Shown: piece by piece, positions 43,138 to 49,975 of the stretch
Layout of the letters: every line of letters begins with the position of its first letter
Position numbering within the stretch: position 1 is the stretch's first letter
Origin: Dyadobacter endophyticus
GTDB lineage: Bacteria; Bacteroidota; Bacteroidia; Cytophagales; Spirosomataceae
Reading direction: 5' to 3'
Length of the DNA stretch: 64,000 bases
Assembly: GCF_014641595.1 (NCBI RefSeq)
Contig: NZ_BMIA01000001.1
Coordinates: 744,001 to 808,000, forward strand
Notes under the pieces: model-generated
The model's database searches: none
Told to the model about the DNA's origin: nothing
What the model saw: the letters and a program-made list of their open reading frames with translations, nothing else
Program-made: the position numbers and the translations under genes

Positions 43138-44799
43138 ATGGCTTTGCCCATTATATTTTCGATTGACGATGATCCGCAGGTGCTCCGTGCAATTAGCCGT
43201 GATCTGAAATCCCATTACCGAGAAAAATACAAGATTTTGAGCACAACTTCCGTGGCCGAAGCGATGGAGAGCCTGCTGGAACTGCAGAATCGTGGCGACG
43301 AGGTAGCGATGTTTATTTCCGACCAGCGTATGCCTGAAATGCAGGGTGTGGATTTCCTTCAAAAGGTCATGAAAATGTTTCCTTTTGCCAAGAGGGTGCT
43401 GCTGACGGCCTATTCGGATACCGAGGCGGCTATTAAGGCCATCAACGACGTGCAGCTCGATTATTACCTGATGAAACCCTGGGACCCGCCGGAAGAAAAG
43501 CTTTATCCGGCTATCGACGAGCTGCTCCGGGACTGGCAGGGCAATTACCGTCCCGAGTTCAAGGGTATTAAAGTGATAGGTTATCAATTCTCGCCCAAAG
43601 CGCACGAGATCAAGGACTTTCTGGCCGGTAATCTGGTGCCATACCTATGGCTCGATGCCGAATCGAATGAGACCGGCAGGCAGATTTCAAAAAGCAATAG
43701 CCTCTGCCCGGTGGATTTTCCGGTGGTAATCTTCGAGGATGGCTCTTTGCTGAAAACGCCTTCGCTGATTGATATTGCGGGGCGCATAGGCCTGAATCCC
43801 AAGACAAAACAACAGATCTACGATGTGGTGATCATCGGGGCGGGACCAGCCGGTTTAGCGGCGTCGGTATATGGGGCTTCGGAAGGTTTAAGTACTTTAT
43901 TAATTGAACGGAAAGCGCCTGGGGGCCAGGCTGGTACCAGTTCGAGGATCGAGAATTACCTTGGCTTTCCAACGGGCCTGAGCGGGGCGGAGCTCACCCG
44001 CCGGGCGATCACGCAGGCGACGCGTTTCGGAACCGAGTTCCTTTCGCCGCAGTTCGTGAAGGAGATTAAATTAAAGGATAAATATAAAACGGTGGTTCTC
44101 GGCGATGGTAGCGAGATAAATGCTAAGGCGGTAGTGATTACGACGGGCGTCGATTACCGCAAGCTTGAAACGAAAGGTGTAGAGGATTTTACCGGAAAAG
44201 GTATTTACTACGGCGCGGCAAGTACGGAAGCCAGCTCATGCGGCAATAAGGATGTGTATGTGCTTGGTGGAGGGAATTCCGCCGGGCAGGCGGCAATGTA
44301 CCTGTCTAAATTTGCCCGCAATGTCTACATTTTGGTCAGGCGAAACGATCTCACGTCGTCGATGTCGTCATATCTGATCGATCAGATCGCAGGCACGGAC
44401 AATATAGCCGTTTTGGGTTGTACAGAGATTGTGGAGGCGCAGGGCGACGGGCATCTTGAAAACCTAAAATTGGTCGATTTGAATACTAATGAGGAACGAA
44501 TCGTTCCGGCTGACGCGCTGTTTATTTTCATTGGTGCGAAGCCTTACACCGAATGGGTAGGCCTTGAAATCATTAAGAATAAGAAGGGTTTCATCGAGAC
44601 GGGGCGTGAAATGAAAAATTACGAGAATTTCAAAGAAGTATGGAAGGCCGATCGGGATCCGTATCTGCTTGAAACGAGCTCGCCGGGTATTTTTGCTGCG
44701 GGTGACGTGCGTGCAGGCGCGATGAACCGCGTTACGTCGGCAGTGGGCGAGGGATCGATGTCCATCAGTTTTGTTCACCAATATTTAAGCGAAGTGTAA
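43138..44799 (+). CDS. Receiver domain fused to thioredoxin-reductase-like flavoprotein
   Basis: A 553-residue fusion. The receiver (about 1-125) has Asp62 in MFISDQRMPEMQG and Lys113. A glutaredoxin/thioredoxin-like segment covers about 143-215. From about 228 there is a thioredoxin-reductase-type flavoprotein with FAD motif GAGPAG (234-239), GGQAGTSSRIENY, NAD(P) motif GGGNSAGQAA (377-386) and the C-terminal FAD motif GIFAAGDVR. Where true thioredoxin reductases have CxxC this protein reads ASTEASSCGN, with a single Cys368, so disulfide reduction of thioredoxin is not expected. It follows the cNMP kinase and overlaps the UBP zinc-finger gene by one base, suggesting a phosphorylation-controlled redox enzyme whose substrate is unknown. 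Confidence 0.9.
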   Translation: MALPIIFSIDDDPQVLRAISRDLKSHYREKYKILSTTSVAEAMESLLELQNRGDEVAMFISDQRMPEMQGVDFLQKVMKMFPFAKRVLLTAYSDTEAAIKAINDVQLDYYLMKPWDPPEEKLYPAIDELLRDWQGNYRPEFKGIKVIGYQFSPKAHEIKDFLAGNLVPYLWLDAESNETGRQISKSNSLCPVDFPVVIFEDGSLLKTPSLIDIAGRIGLNPKTKQQIYDVVIIGAGPAGLAASVYGASEGLSTLLIERKAPGGQAGTSSRIENYLGFPTGLSGAELTRRAITQATRFGTEFLSPQFVKEIKLKDKYKTVVLGDGSEINAKAVVITTGVDYRKLETKGVEDFTGKGIYYGAASTEASSCGNKDVYVLGGGNSAGQAAMYLSKFARNVYILVRRNDLTSSMSSYLIDQIAGTDNIAVLGCTEIVEAQGDGHLENLKLVDLNTNEERIVPADALFIFIGAKPYTEWVGLEIIKNKKGFIETGREMKNYENFKEVWKADRDPYLLETSSPGIFAAGDVRAGAMNRVTSAVGEGSMSISFVHQYLSEV

Positions 44800-45068
44800 T
44801 GGCTCAGATTTGTAAGCATATCGAAGATATTCAGCAGATTAAGGTCGCCGGCGAGCTGGTTTGCGAAGAATGTAAAAAAGTAGACGGGTGGTGGGTGCAT
44901 TTACGTACCTGCCAGACCTGCGGCGCCACCCTTTGCTGCGACAGCTCGCCCGCCAAGCACATGACTAAGCATTTCCATCACACCGGACACCCCGTAGCCT
45001 CGTCTGCTGAGCCAGGGGAGAAGTGGTTGTGGTGCTACGCAGATGAAGTGTTTGTTGAATATCAGTAG
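44799..45068 (+). CDS. UBP-type zinc finger protein, 89 aa
   Basis: A small zinc-binding protein of the ZnF-UBP type. The ligand pattern is visible: Cys5/His7, Cys22/Cys25, Cys38/Cys41, Cys46, His54, His58 or His60 and His64 (WVHLRTCQTCGATLCCD, HMTKHFHHTGHPV). In eukaryotes this finger binds the free C-terminal Gly-Gly of ubiquitin; in bacteria its role is unknown. Its ATG shares its A with the stop codon of the flavoprotein gene (TAATG), so expression is coupled and it probably works with the kinase and flavoprotein. Confidence 0.87.
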   Translation: MAQICKHIEDIQQIKVAGELVCEECKKVDGWWVHLRTCQTCGATLCCDSSPAKHMTKHFHHTGHPVASSAEPGEKWLWCYADEVFVEYQ

Positions 45069-45122
45069 TTAGTTTGGGAGGAAAGGGGAGATGTCATGCT
45101 TTCTTCCCTGTTTTGAATTTCG

Positions 45123-45130
45123 TAACTTTA
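45123..45130 (+). promoter_or_regulatory. Degenerate -7 box TAACTTTA, possible leaderless start
   Basis: One mismatch to TAnnTTTG, ending 4 bases before ATG 45135. The layout matches the leaderless-type promoters of the AraC gene at 6549 and the DUF2958 gene at 9645. Confidence 0.4.
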
Positions 45131-45134
45131 CCAC

Positions 45135-46043
45135 ATGACGAAATCAGCGACGATCGAACAGTTTTATAGGGACACTTCCATGCTGATTCCCGAGCAGGTT
45201 CAGAAGGAGGTGGGGCATTTTAATATTTTCAGGACGGACGAGTTGTATCGCGTGGCTGCGAAGAACAGGGTAATGCCGTACAATAGACGGGCATATTATA
45301 AAATAAGCCTGATCCTCGGGCGGAACAGGGCCGAATATGCCGATAAGGTGATCGATATCGAGCACAATGCGTTGCTTTTTGCTACGCCCCTGATTCCCTA
45401 CCACTATGTGCCGCAGGACGAGAACCAGGCGGGCTTTTTCTGTATTTTCTCCGAAGACTTCCTTACGCAGGACAATAGCGGCGTCCGCCTGCGCGAGCTG
45501 CCGGTGTTTAAGCCGGGCGGCAACCCGATATTCTTTCTGAATGACCAGCAAATAGAGGATATCCGGTACATTTTCAGCAAGATGTTCCGGGAAATCGAAT
45601 CGGATTACGCCTATAAATATGATTTGCTTCGAAATTATGTCATCGAGCTGATCCATTTCGGGCAGAAGTTGCAGCCGGCGACCTCGCTTTTTAAAGAAAC
45701 CAACGCTTACAAGCGCGTTTCGTCGCTCTTCATTGAGTTGCTCGAACGTCAGTTCCCGGTAGAGCCGCCGCACCAGAAGCTGAATCTTCGTTCGGCCAAG
45801 GATTATGCCGACCAGCTTTCTATCCACGTCAATTACCTCAACAAGGTATTAAAGGAAATAACGGGCAAAACCACCACCGAGCTTATTAGTGAGCGCATTA
45901 TCAAGGAATCCAAAATCCTTTTAAAACACACCGACTGGAATGTGTCCGAAATCGCATACAGCCTCGGTTTTGAGGAGGCTTCACATTTCAATAACCTCTT
46001 CAAGAAGCATACTGCGCTAAGCCCGCGCACATTTCGGGCTTAG
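45135..46043 (+). CDS. AraC family transcriptional regulator
   Basis: A 302-residue regulator with an N-terminal cupin-like sensing domain (about 25-110, YYKISLILGRNRAEYADKV) and a C-terminal double HTH (about 205-300, YADQLSIHVNYLNKVLKEIT, IAYSLGFEEASHFNNLFKKH, TALSPRTFR). It directly precedes a short-chain dehydrogenase gene on the same strand that has its own promoter, the usual layout of a regulator and its target. The effector is unknown. Confidence 0.9.
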   Translation: MTKSATIEQFYRDTSMLIPEQVQKEVGHFNIFRTDELYRVAAKNRVMPYNRRAYYKISLILGRNRAEYADKVIDIEHNALLFATPLIPYHYVPQDENQAGFFCIFSEDFLTQDNSGVRLRELPVFKPGGNPIFFLNDQQIEDIRYIFSKMFREIESDYAYKYDLLRNYVIELIHFGQKLQPATSLFKETNAYKRVSSLFIELLERQFPVEPPHQKLNLRSAKDYADQLSIHVNYLNKVLKEITGKTTTELISERIIKESKILLKHTDWNVSEIAYSLGFEEASHFNNLFKKHTALSPRTFRA

Positions 46044-46100
46044 ATTTGAATTTCGTAAGTTTTGATTTGAAGCTCGCAAATCCGGCTACGTAGCGCCTGG

Positions 46101-46108
46101 TACCTTTG
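46101..46108 (+). promoter_or_regulatory. -7 box TACCTTTG of the SDR gene
   Basis: An exact TAnnTTTG match 28 bases before the SDR ATG at 46136. It also shows that the open frame beginning at 46106 is not the true N-terminus. Confidence 0.6.
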
Positions 46109-46135
46109 TTCCATCAATTTTTAACAACAAAAAAG

Positions 46136-46900
46136 ATGGAATCAGCAAGTAAAATAGCATTGGTTACCGGCGGCAGCCGCGGTTTAGGAAAAAACATGGC
46201 GCTCCGCCTGGCAGAGAAAGGGAACGATGTAATCGTTGTTTATCGCAGCAAGGAACAAGAGGCCGGAGAAGTGGTTGCGGCCATCGAGGCGCTCGGGCAG
46301 AAAGCGGCTGCCCTTCAATTGGATACCGCGGAAGTAAAATCTTTCGACGGCTTCTTTTCCAGACTTTCAGGTATTTTGAAAGATAAATGGAACCGTACGT
46401 CTTTTGATATTCTGGTAAATAATGCAGGAATCAGCCGTCCTTCGGCATTCTCTGAAACCAGTGAGCAGGATTTCGACGACCTGATGAATGTGCATTTCAA
46501 AGGCGTTTATTTCCTTTCGCAAAAGGCCTTGCCGCTGCTTGCGGACGGTGGGCGGATCGTGAACCTGTCCACAGGCCTCGCGCGCTTCTCTTCGCCCGGG
46601 TATGCGGCGTACGCATCCATGAAAGGGGCGATCGATACTTTAACACGCTATATGGCCAAAGAGCTGGGAAGCAGGGACATTACCGTGAATGCATTGGCGC
46701 CGGGGGCGATCTACACCGATTTCAATAGCGACTCGTTCGACAGCCACCCAGGTCTGACCGACTTCATCAGCAGCATTACCGCCCTGGGGCGCGTAGGCGA
46801 GCCCAACGACATTGGCGGCGTAGTGGCGTTCTTGTGTTCGGATGATGCGCGGTGGATTACCGGTCAGCGGATCGAAGTTTCGGGCGGGATGTTCCTCTGA
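46136..46900 (+). CDS. Short-chain dehydrogenase/reductase
   Basis: A 254-residue classical SDR. Cofactor motif TGGSRGLG (11-18), NNAGIS in the central sheet, Ser in NLSTGLARFSS and the YxxxK catalytic pair in AAYASMKGA; then the conserved ITVNALAPGAIYTDF and the C-terminal WITGQRIEVSGGM. It is an NAD(P)H-dependent oxidoreductase of 3-oxoacyl-ACP-reductase type; the true substrate is unknown. The upstream AraC regulator probably controls it. A strong terminator follows at 46908-46937. Confidence 0.92.
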   Translation: MESASKIALVTGGSRGLGKNMALRLAEKGNDVIVVYRSKEQEAGEVVAAIEALGQKAAALQLDTAEVKSFDGFFSRLSGILKDKWNRTSFDILVNNAGISRPSAFSETSEQDFDDLMNVHFKGVYFLSQKALPLLADGGRIVNLSTGLARFSSPGYAAYASMKGAIDTLTRYMAKELGSRDITVNALAPGAIYTDFNSDSFDSHPGLTDFISSITALGRVGEPNDIGGVVAFLCSDDARWITGQRIEVSGGMFL

Positions 46901-46907
46901 AATAATG

Positions 46908-46937
46908 AAGCGGTTGTATTTGATAATACAACCGCTT
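46908..46937. terminator. Strong terminator between SDR and YceI genes
   Basis: A perfect 13-bp stem AAGCGGTTGTATT / AATACAACCGCTT with a 4-base loop and a T-rich tail. It lies 7 bases after the SDR stop and 21 bases beyond the stop of the convergent YceI gene. Confidence 0.85.
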
Positions 46938-46958
46938 TGTGTTTTGACCTCCCTTCGG

Positions 46959-47582
46959 CTACATTTTCTTCCCCGCAAGTTTCAAATGCACCTCGATACC
47001 CGGCTTAATGGACGCATCGTCCGGCAGACCGGGTTCTGTGGCATAGTTCATACCCCACAATGTGCGGTCGAACTGGGTAATCGCTTCCAATTTGAACGAA
47101 TCGCCGTTCAAATCGATCCGGGCAGGGAAAGTGACCGGATTGCTCTTTCCTAACAGTGTTAAATGACCTGTCACCTCAAAATTGGCACCTGAAACCACGC
47201 CTGGCCCGGTGCCCGAAAATGGCGCTACGCTCATAATTTCGAAGGTTACGTTTGGATGAAGCGCCATATTAAAGAAATCGGCGCTTTGCAGGTGGTGCAC
47301 AAGCTGGTGTTTCAACTCGTCAGTAGGCAGGTTGAAATTGACGATCGACGAGAGCGGGAGGGAGAACGATCCGCTCTTCACTTTCCCGTTCTCGATCACA
47401 AGGCTGTTGCTCTCGACATCCATCGCGCCTTCATTAAAGTATCCTGTTTTGAGATACCCTTTCCATTCCGCTACGGATGTTTCGTCAAGGTGGTAGTTGG
47501 ATGTGCTAATCGGCGCGTCGTGGTCGGTGCAGCTTGTAAATAGTGTGGCAAGTGTTAACAGTGTTAGAAATTGTTTTTTCAT
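46959..47582 (-). CDS. YceI family lipoprotein
   Basis: A 207-residue lipoprotein with lipobox Cys18 (MKKQFLTLLTLATLFTSC) and a YceI lipocalin-like barrel: VAEWKGYLKTGYFNEGAMDV, HLQSADFFNMALHPNVTFEI, ATGHLTLLGKSNPVTFPARI-like strands and FDRTLWGMNYATE. YceI proteins bind isoprenoid or other amphiphilic ligands in the periplasm. The open frame reaches to 47789, but the -7 box at 47621-47628 and the lipobox place the start at ATG 47582 (or 47600). Its promoter is divergent from the receiver gene at 47770. Confidence 0.88.
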   Translation of the reverse strand: MKKQFLTLLTLATLFTSCTDHDAPISTSNYHLDETSVAEWKGYLKTGYFNEGAMDVESNSLVIENGKVKSGSFSLPLSSIVNFNLPTDELKHQLVHHLQSADFFNMALHPNVTFEIMSVAPFSGTGPGVVSGANFEVTGHLTLLGKSNPVTFPARIDLNGDSFKLEAITQFDRTLWGMNYATEPGLPDDASIKPGIEVHLKLAGKKM

Positions 47583-47620
47583 GGTTTGAATTGTTTTCAT
47601 GGCTGACTGTGATTTCGATA

Positions 47621-47628
47621 CAAAGCTA
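47621..47628 (-). promoter_or_regulatory. -7 box TAGCTTTG of the YceI gene
   Basis: An exact TAnnTTTG match on the minus strand, 38 bases upstream of the YceI ATG at 47582. Confidence 0.55.
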
Positions 47629-47769
47629 ATGGCGTATCTGCTACCGGAGCCTACGCGGGACGGATCGAAAACTACGCGCGGCGGATTTTGTGAGATTCCG
47701 GCGCGGATTGGTATTGGGACCAATAATTGCGTTATTTGTGACCAGATTTCAGTTATTAATCCCCGGGCA

Positions 47770-48195
47770 ATGTCAATTAAAGGACCCATTATTTCAATCG
47801 AGGACGACGCCGATGATCAGTTTCTAATCAAGAGCGTCATGGAGGAGCTTGACATACCCAACGAGCTTTTGTTTTTCAATAACGGCGTTGAAGCGCTGCT
47901 TTACCTCGAAACCACGCGTGACCAGCCTTTTCTGATCATTTGCGATATTAATATGCCGATTATGAACGGCCTGGAACTCCGCGAGCGGATCGATAAGAAC
48001 GAGTATCTGCGGAAAAAATCGATTCCGTTTGTGTTTTTGAGCACGGCCGACAACCCCCTGATAATCGAAGCGGCGTACGACTCGACCATTCAGGGTTTTT
48101 TCAAGAAAGAAAACAGCTTCGGCGACCTTAAAACCAGGATCAGGGTCATTTACGATTACTGGGCATACTGCCTGCATCCCAACCATTATCTATAA
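47770..48195 (+). CDS. Single-domain response regulator
   Basis: A 141-residue stand-alone receiver: acidic pair in SIEDDADDQFL, phospho-Asp59 in LIICDINMPIMNG, Ser/Thr in FLSTADN and Lys in GFFKKENSF. This is the Rcp1-type family that passes phosphate between kinases and other proteins. The open frame begins at 47599, but ATG 47770 (MSIKGPIISIEDD) is the fold start. It is followed after 29 bases, including a perfect palindrome, by the NtrC-type regulator; the two are likely co-transcribed. Confidence 0.88.
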   Translation: MSIKGPIISIEDDADDQFLIKSVMEELDIPNELLFFNNGVEALLYLETTRDQPFLIICDINMPIMNGLELRERIDKNEYLRKKSIPFVFLSTADNPLIIEAAYDSTIQGFFKKENSFGDLKTRIRVIYDYWAYCLHPNHYL

Positions 48196-48198
48196 CCA

Positions 48199-48212
48199 GG
48201 GGTTTAAACCCC
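48199..48212. promoter_or_regulatory. Perfect palindrome GGGGTTTAAACCCC
   Basis: A 14-bp perfect palindrome placed in the 29-base gap between the single-domain receiver and the NtrC-type gene, 12 bases before the ATG. As RNA it can form at most a short unstable hairpin; as DNA it could be a dimer-binding site. Its role is unknown. Confidence 0.4.
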
Positions 48213-48224
48213 CGGCAATTGCGC

Positions 48225-49562
48225 ATGAAGAAAGTACTGATCGTCGATGATGAAGAGAAACTGCGCGGGCTGATGGGCCGTGTGATCAGGCTGGAAGGCT
48301 TTGAAGTGATCGAAGCAGGTGACATTAAAACCGCCTGGAAGAAGCTTGACCAGTCGGATATCGATGTGGTGCTTTGCGATGTGAAACTGCCCGATGGCAA
48401 CGGCGTGGATTTTTCGAAAGCATTGAGGGAGAAGTATCCGTTGCTGGAAGTGATCCTGCTTACCGCCTACGGCAATATTCCTGATGGCGTGCAGGCCATC
48501 AAGAACGGCGCGTTCGATTACATTACCAAGGGCGACGATAACAACAGGATCATCCCGCTTTTGTATAAAGCCATTGAAAAAGCCGAGCTGAACCGCCGGG
48601 TGACTAGCCTGGAAAAACAACTCGGTGAAAGACGGTCGTTTGACACGATTATAGGTAAGTCCAGAAACTTGCAGGCATGCATCGACCTCGCTCGCCGCGT
48701 AGCGCCTACGGACACGACGGTGCTGTTACTGGGTGAGACCGGCACGGGAAAGGAGGTTTTCGCCCAATCGATCCACCAGGCGAGCAATCGGGCCAAGAAA
48801 TCGTTTGTAGCCATCAATTGCTCCGCATTTGGCAAAGATTTGCTCGAAAGCGAGATGTTCGGGCACAAAGCCGGTGCATTTACCGGAGCCGTACGTGACA
48901 AAAAAGGACTTTTCGAAGAAGCCAGTAACGGTACTATTTTCCTTGACGAAATAGGAGAACTCGCGCCGGAGTTGCAGGCGAAGCTATTACGCGTGCTCGA
49001 ATCCGGGGAGTTTATCAAAATTGGGGAAACGCATCCTACCAGGGTAAATGTGCGGGTGATCGCCGCCACGCACCGGGATTTACCCAAACAAATAGCGGCA
49101 GGCGAGTTCCGCAGCGACTTGTTCTACCGGCTTTCCGTATTCCAGATCACACTGCCCGCATTGCGCGAACGCACGGCCGACATTGGCGCGCTGGCGGAAA
49201 GTTTTGCGGCCCAGTTTGCATTGAAAACCAACAAGAAGATCGCGTCGCTTTCACCGGATTTTATCAATGCATTGAAAAAAAATCCCTGGAACGGCAACAT
49301 CCGCGAGCTTAAAAATGTGATCGAACGCAGCGTGATCCTTACCGACGGCCCTGTGCTGGATACGGAAAGTCTTCCGTTCGAAATGCAGCACCCGCGGCAG
49401 GAGGGCGGTCAAAACATGTCCGCATTCTCGCTGGCGAGCTCCGAAAAGCTGCATTTGCAAAAAGTCCTGAACTACACCAACGGCAACAAGGCCGAGGCCG
49501 CAAGGCTTCTGGAAATAGGTATTGCGACGCTCTACCGCAAGATCGACGAGTATAAACTATAA
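48225..49562 (+). CDS. Sigma-54-dependent NtrC-family response regulator
   Basis: A 445-residue enhancer-binding regulator. Receiver with Asp52 (VVLCDVKLPDGNG), AAA+ domain with Walker A GETGTGKE (170-177), the sigma-54-contacting GAFTGA loop (217-222) and Walker B TIFLDEIGEL, then a C-terminal Fis-type HTH (about 405-445, NKAEAARLLEIGIATLYRKI). ATG 48225 (MKKVLIVDDEE) is preferred over TTG 48219. It ends 178 bases before the sigma-54-type promoter of the kdp operon and is the likely activator; the separate kinase at 56687 may be its partner. A terminator at 49642-49673 isolates it from the operon. Confidence 0.92.
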   Translation: MKKVLIVDDEEKLRGLMGRVIRLEGFEVIEAGDIKTAWKKLDQSDIDVVLCDVKLPDGNGVDFSKALREKYPLLEVILLTAYGNIPDGVQAIKNGAFDYITKGDDNNRIIPLLYKAIEKAELNRRVTSLEKQLGERRSFDTIIGKSRNLQACIDLARRVAPTDTTVLLLGETGTGKEVFAQSIHQASNRAKKSFVAINCSAFGKDLLESEMFGHKAGAFTGAVRDKKGLFEEASNGTIFLDEIGELAPELQAKLLRVLESGEFIKIGETHPTRVNVRVIAATHRDLPKQIAAGEFRSDLFYRLSVFQITLPALRERTADIGALAESFAAQFALKTNKKIASLSPDFINALKKNPWNGNIRELKNVIERSVILTDGPVLDTESLPFEMQHPRQEGGQNMSAFSLASSEKLHLQKVLNYTNGNKAEAARLLEIGIATLYRKIDEYKL

Positions 49563-49641
49563 CAAAGCGGCTCTCCCGACAGGGCTCGCCAACACAGCGT
49601 CGGAGCAACCCACACACCAGTACCGGCATTTCCATTCTGAT

Positions 49642-49673
49642 AAAAAAGCTTATCATTTTGATAGGCTTTTTTT
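49642..49673 (+). terminator. Rho-independent terminator of the NtrC-type gene
   Basis: Stem AAAAAAGC-T-TATCA / TGATA-G-GCTTTTTT with a 3-base loop and seven T residues at the end. It separates the regulator from the kdp promoter region. Confidence 0.82.
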
Positions 49674-49682
49674 ATGCCCAAA

Positions 49683-49714
49683 AAATCATTATTAAATCAT
49701 CTGGCTGTAAATCA
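49683..49714 (+). promoter_or_regulatory. Direct repeats AAATCAT, candidate upstream activator sites
   Basis: AAATCAT occurs at 49683-49689 and 49694-49700 (11 bases apart, one helical turn), and AAATCA at 49709-49714. All lie 26-57 bases upstream of the -24 element of the kdp promoter. Enhancer-binding proteins often use such sites, though usually further upstream. Tentative. Confidence 0.3.
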
Positions 49715-49739
49715 ACACCTTATCGTCTATTTAAGTCGA

Positions 49740-49755
49740 CGGAACAAGAGTTGCT
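49740..49755 (+). promoter_or_regulatory. Sigma-54 (-24/-12) promoter of the kdp operon
   Basis: CGGAAC-N5-TTGCT matches the sigma-54 consensus TGGCAC-N5-TTGCW at the invariant GG (49741-49742) and GC (49753-49754), which are exactly 10 bases apart. The predicted transcription start is near 49766, about 31 bases before the first small ORF. There is no TAnnTTTG box in this gap, and a GAFTGA-type activator is encoded just upstream. Confidence 0.68.
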
Positions 49756-49796
49756 ATATGCTGTAATGATTTTGTTATAAAAAATTTAAAAAGACA

Positions 49797-49880
49797 ATGA
49801 CAACACTCCTTCTCCTGGCAGTCGGCGCTTTAAGCTTCGGGCTGTTTTACAAAACTGTTCACTATTTCGAAAAGATCTGA
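49797..49880 (+). CDS. Small membrane peptide, 27 aa, first ORF of the kdp operon
   Basis: I do not recognise this peptide. It has 27 residues with one predicted transmembrane helix (LLLLAVGALSFGLFY) and a short polar C-terminus (KTVHYFEKI). It starts with ATG 31 bases after the predicted sigma-54 transcription start, behind an A-rich leader, and ends 4 bases before the kdpF ATG. Size and topology resemble KdpF, so it may be a second accessory peptide that stabilises the Kdp complex. It is too short for ordinary gene callers. That it is translated is inferred from spacing and operon position. Confidence 0.6.
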   Translation: MTTLLLLAVGALSFGLFYKTVHYFEKI

Positions 49881-49884
49881 AATC

Positions 49885-49962
49885 ATGCTTGCGCTATTCA
49901 TCATCTCGATCCTGGTCTTCGTGTACATGTGCTATGTGCTAGTGAAGCCTGAAAAATTTTAA
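49885..49962 (+). CDS. kdpF: Potassium-transporting ATPase subunit KdpF
   Basis: A 25-residue single-helix peptide (LALFIISILVFVYMCYVLV followed by KPEKF). Length, composition and position directly before kdpA agree with KdpF, which stabilises the KdpABC complex in the inner membrane. It ends 13 bases before the kdpA ATG. It is below the length limit of most gene callers. Confidence 0.8.
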   Translation: MLALFIISILVFVYMCYVLVKPEKF

Positions 49963-49975
49963 AACACCCAATCCA

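Noticed and set aside
47583..47789. N-terminal extension of the YceI protein and the overlapping plus-strand extension of the receiver at 47599-47769
   Set aside because: Both frames are open by chance across the divergent promoter region; the lipobox and the receiver fold begin at 47582 and 47770.
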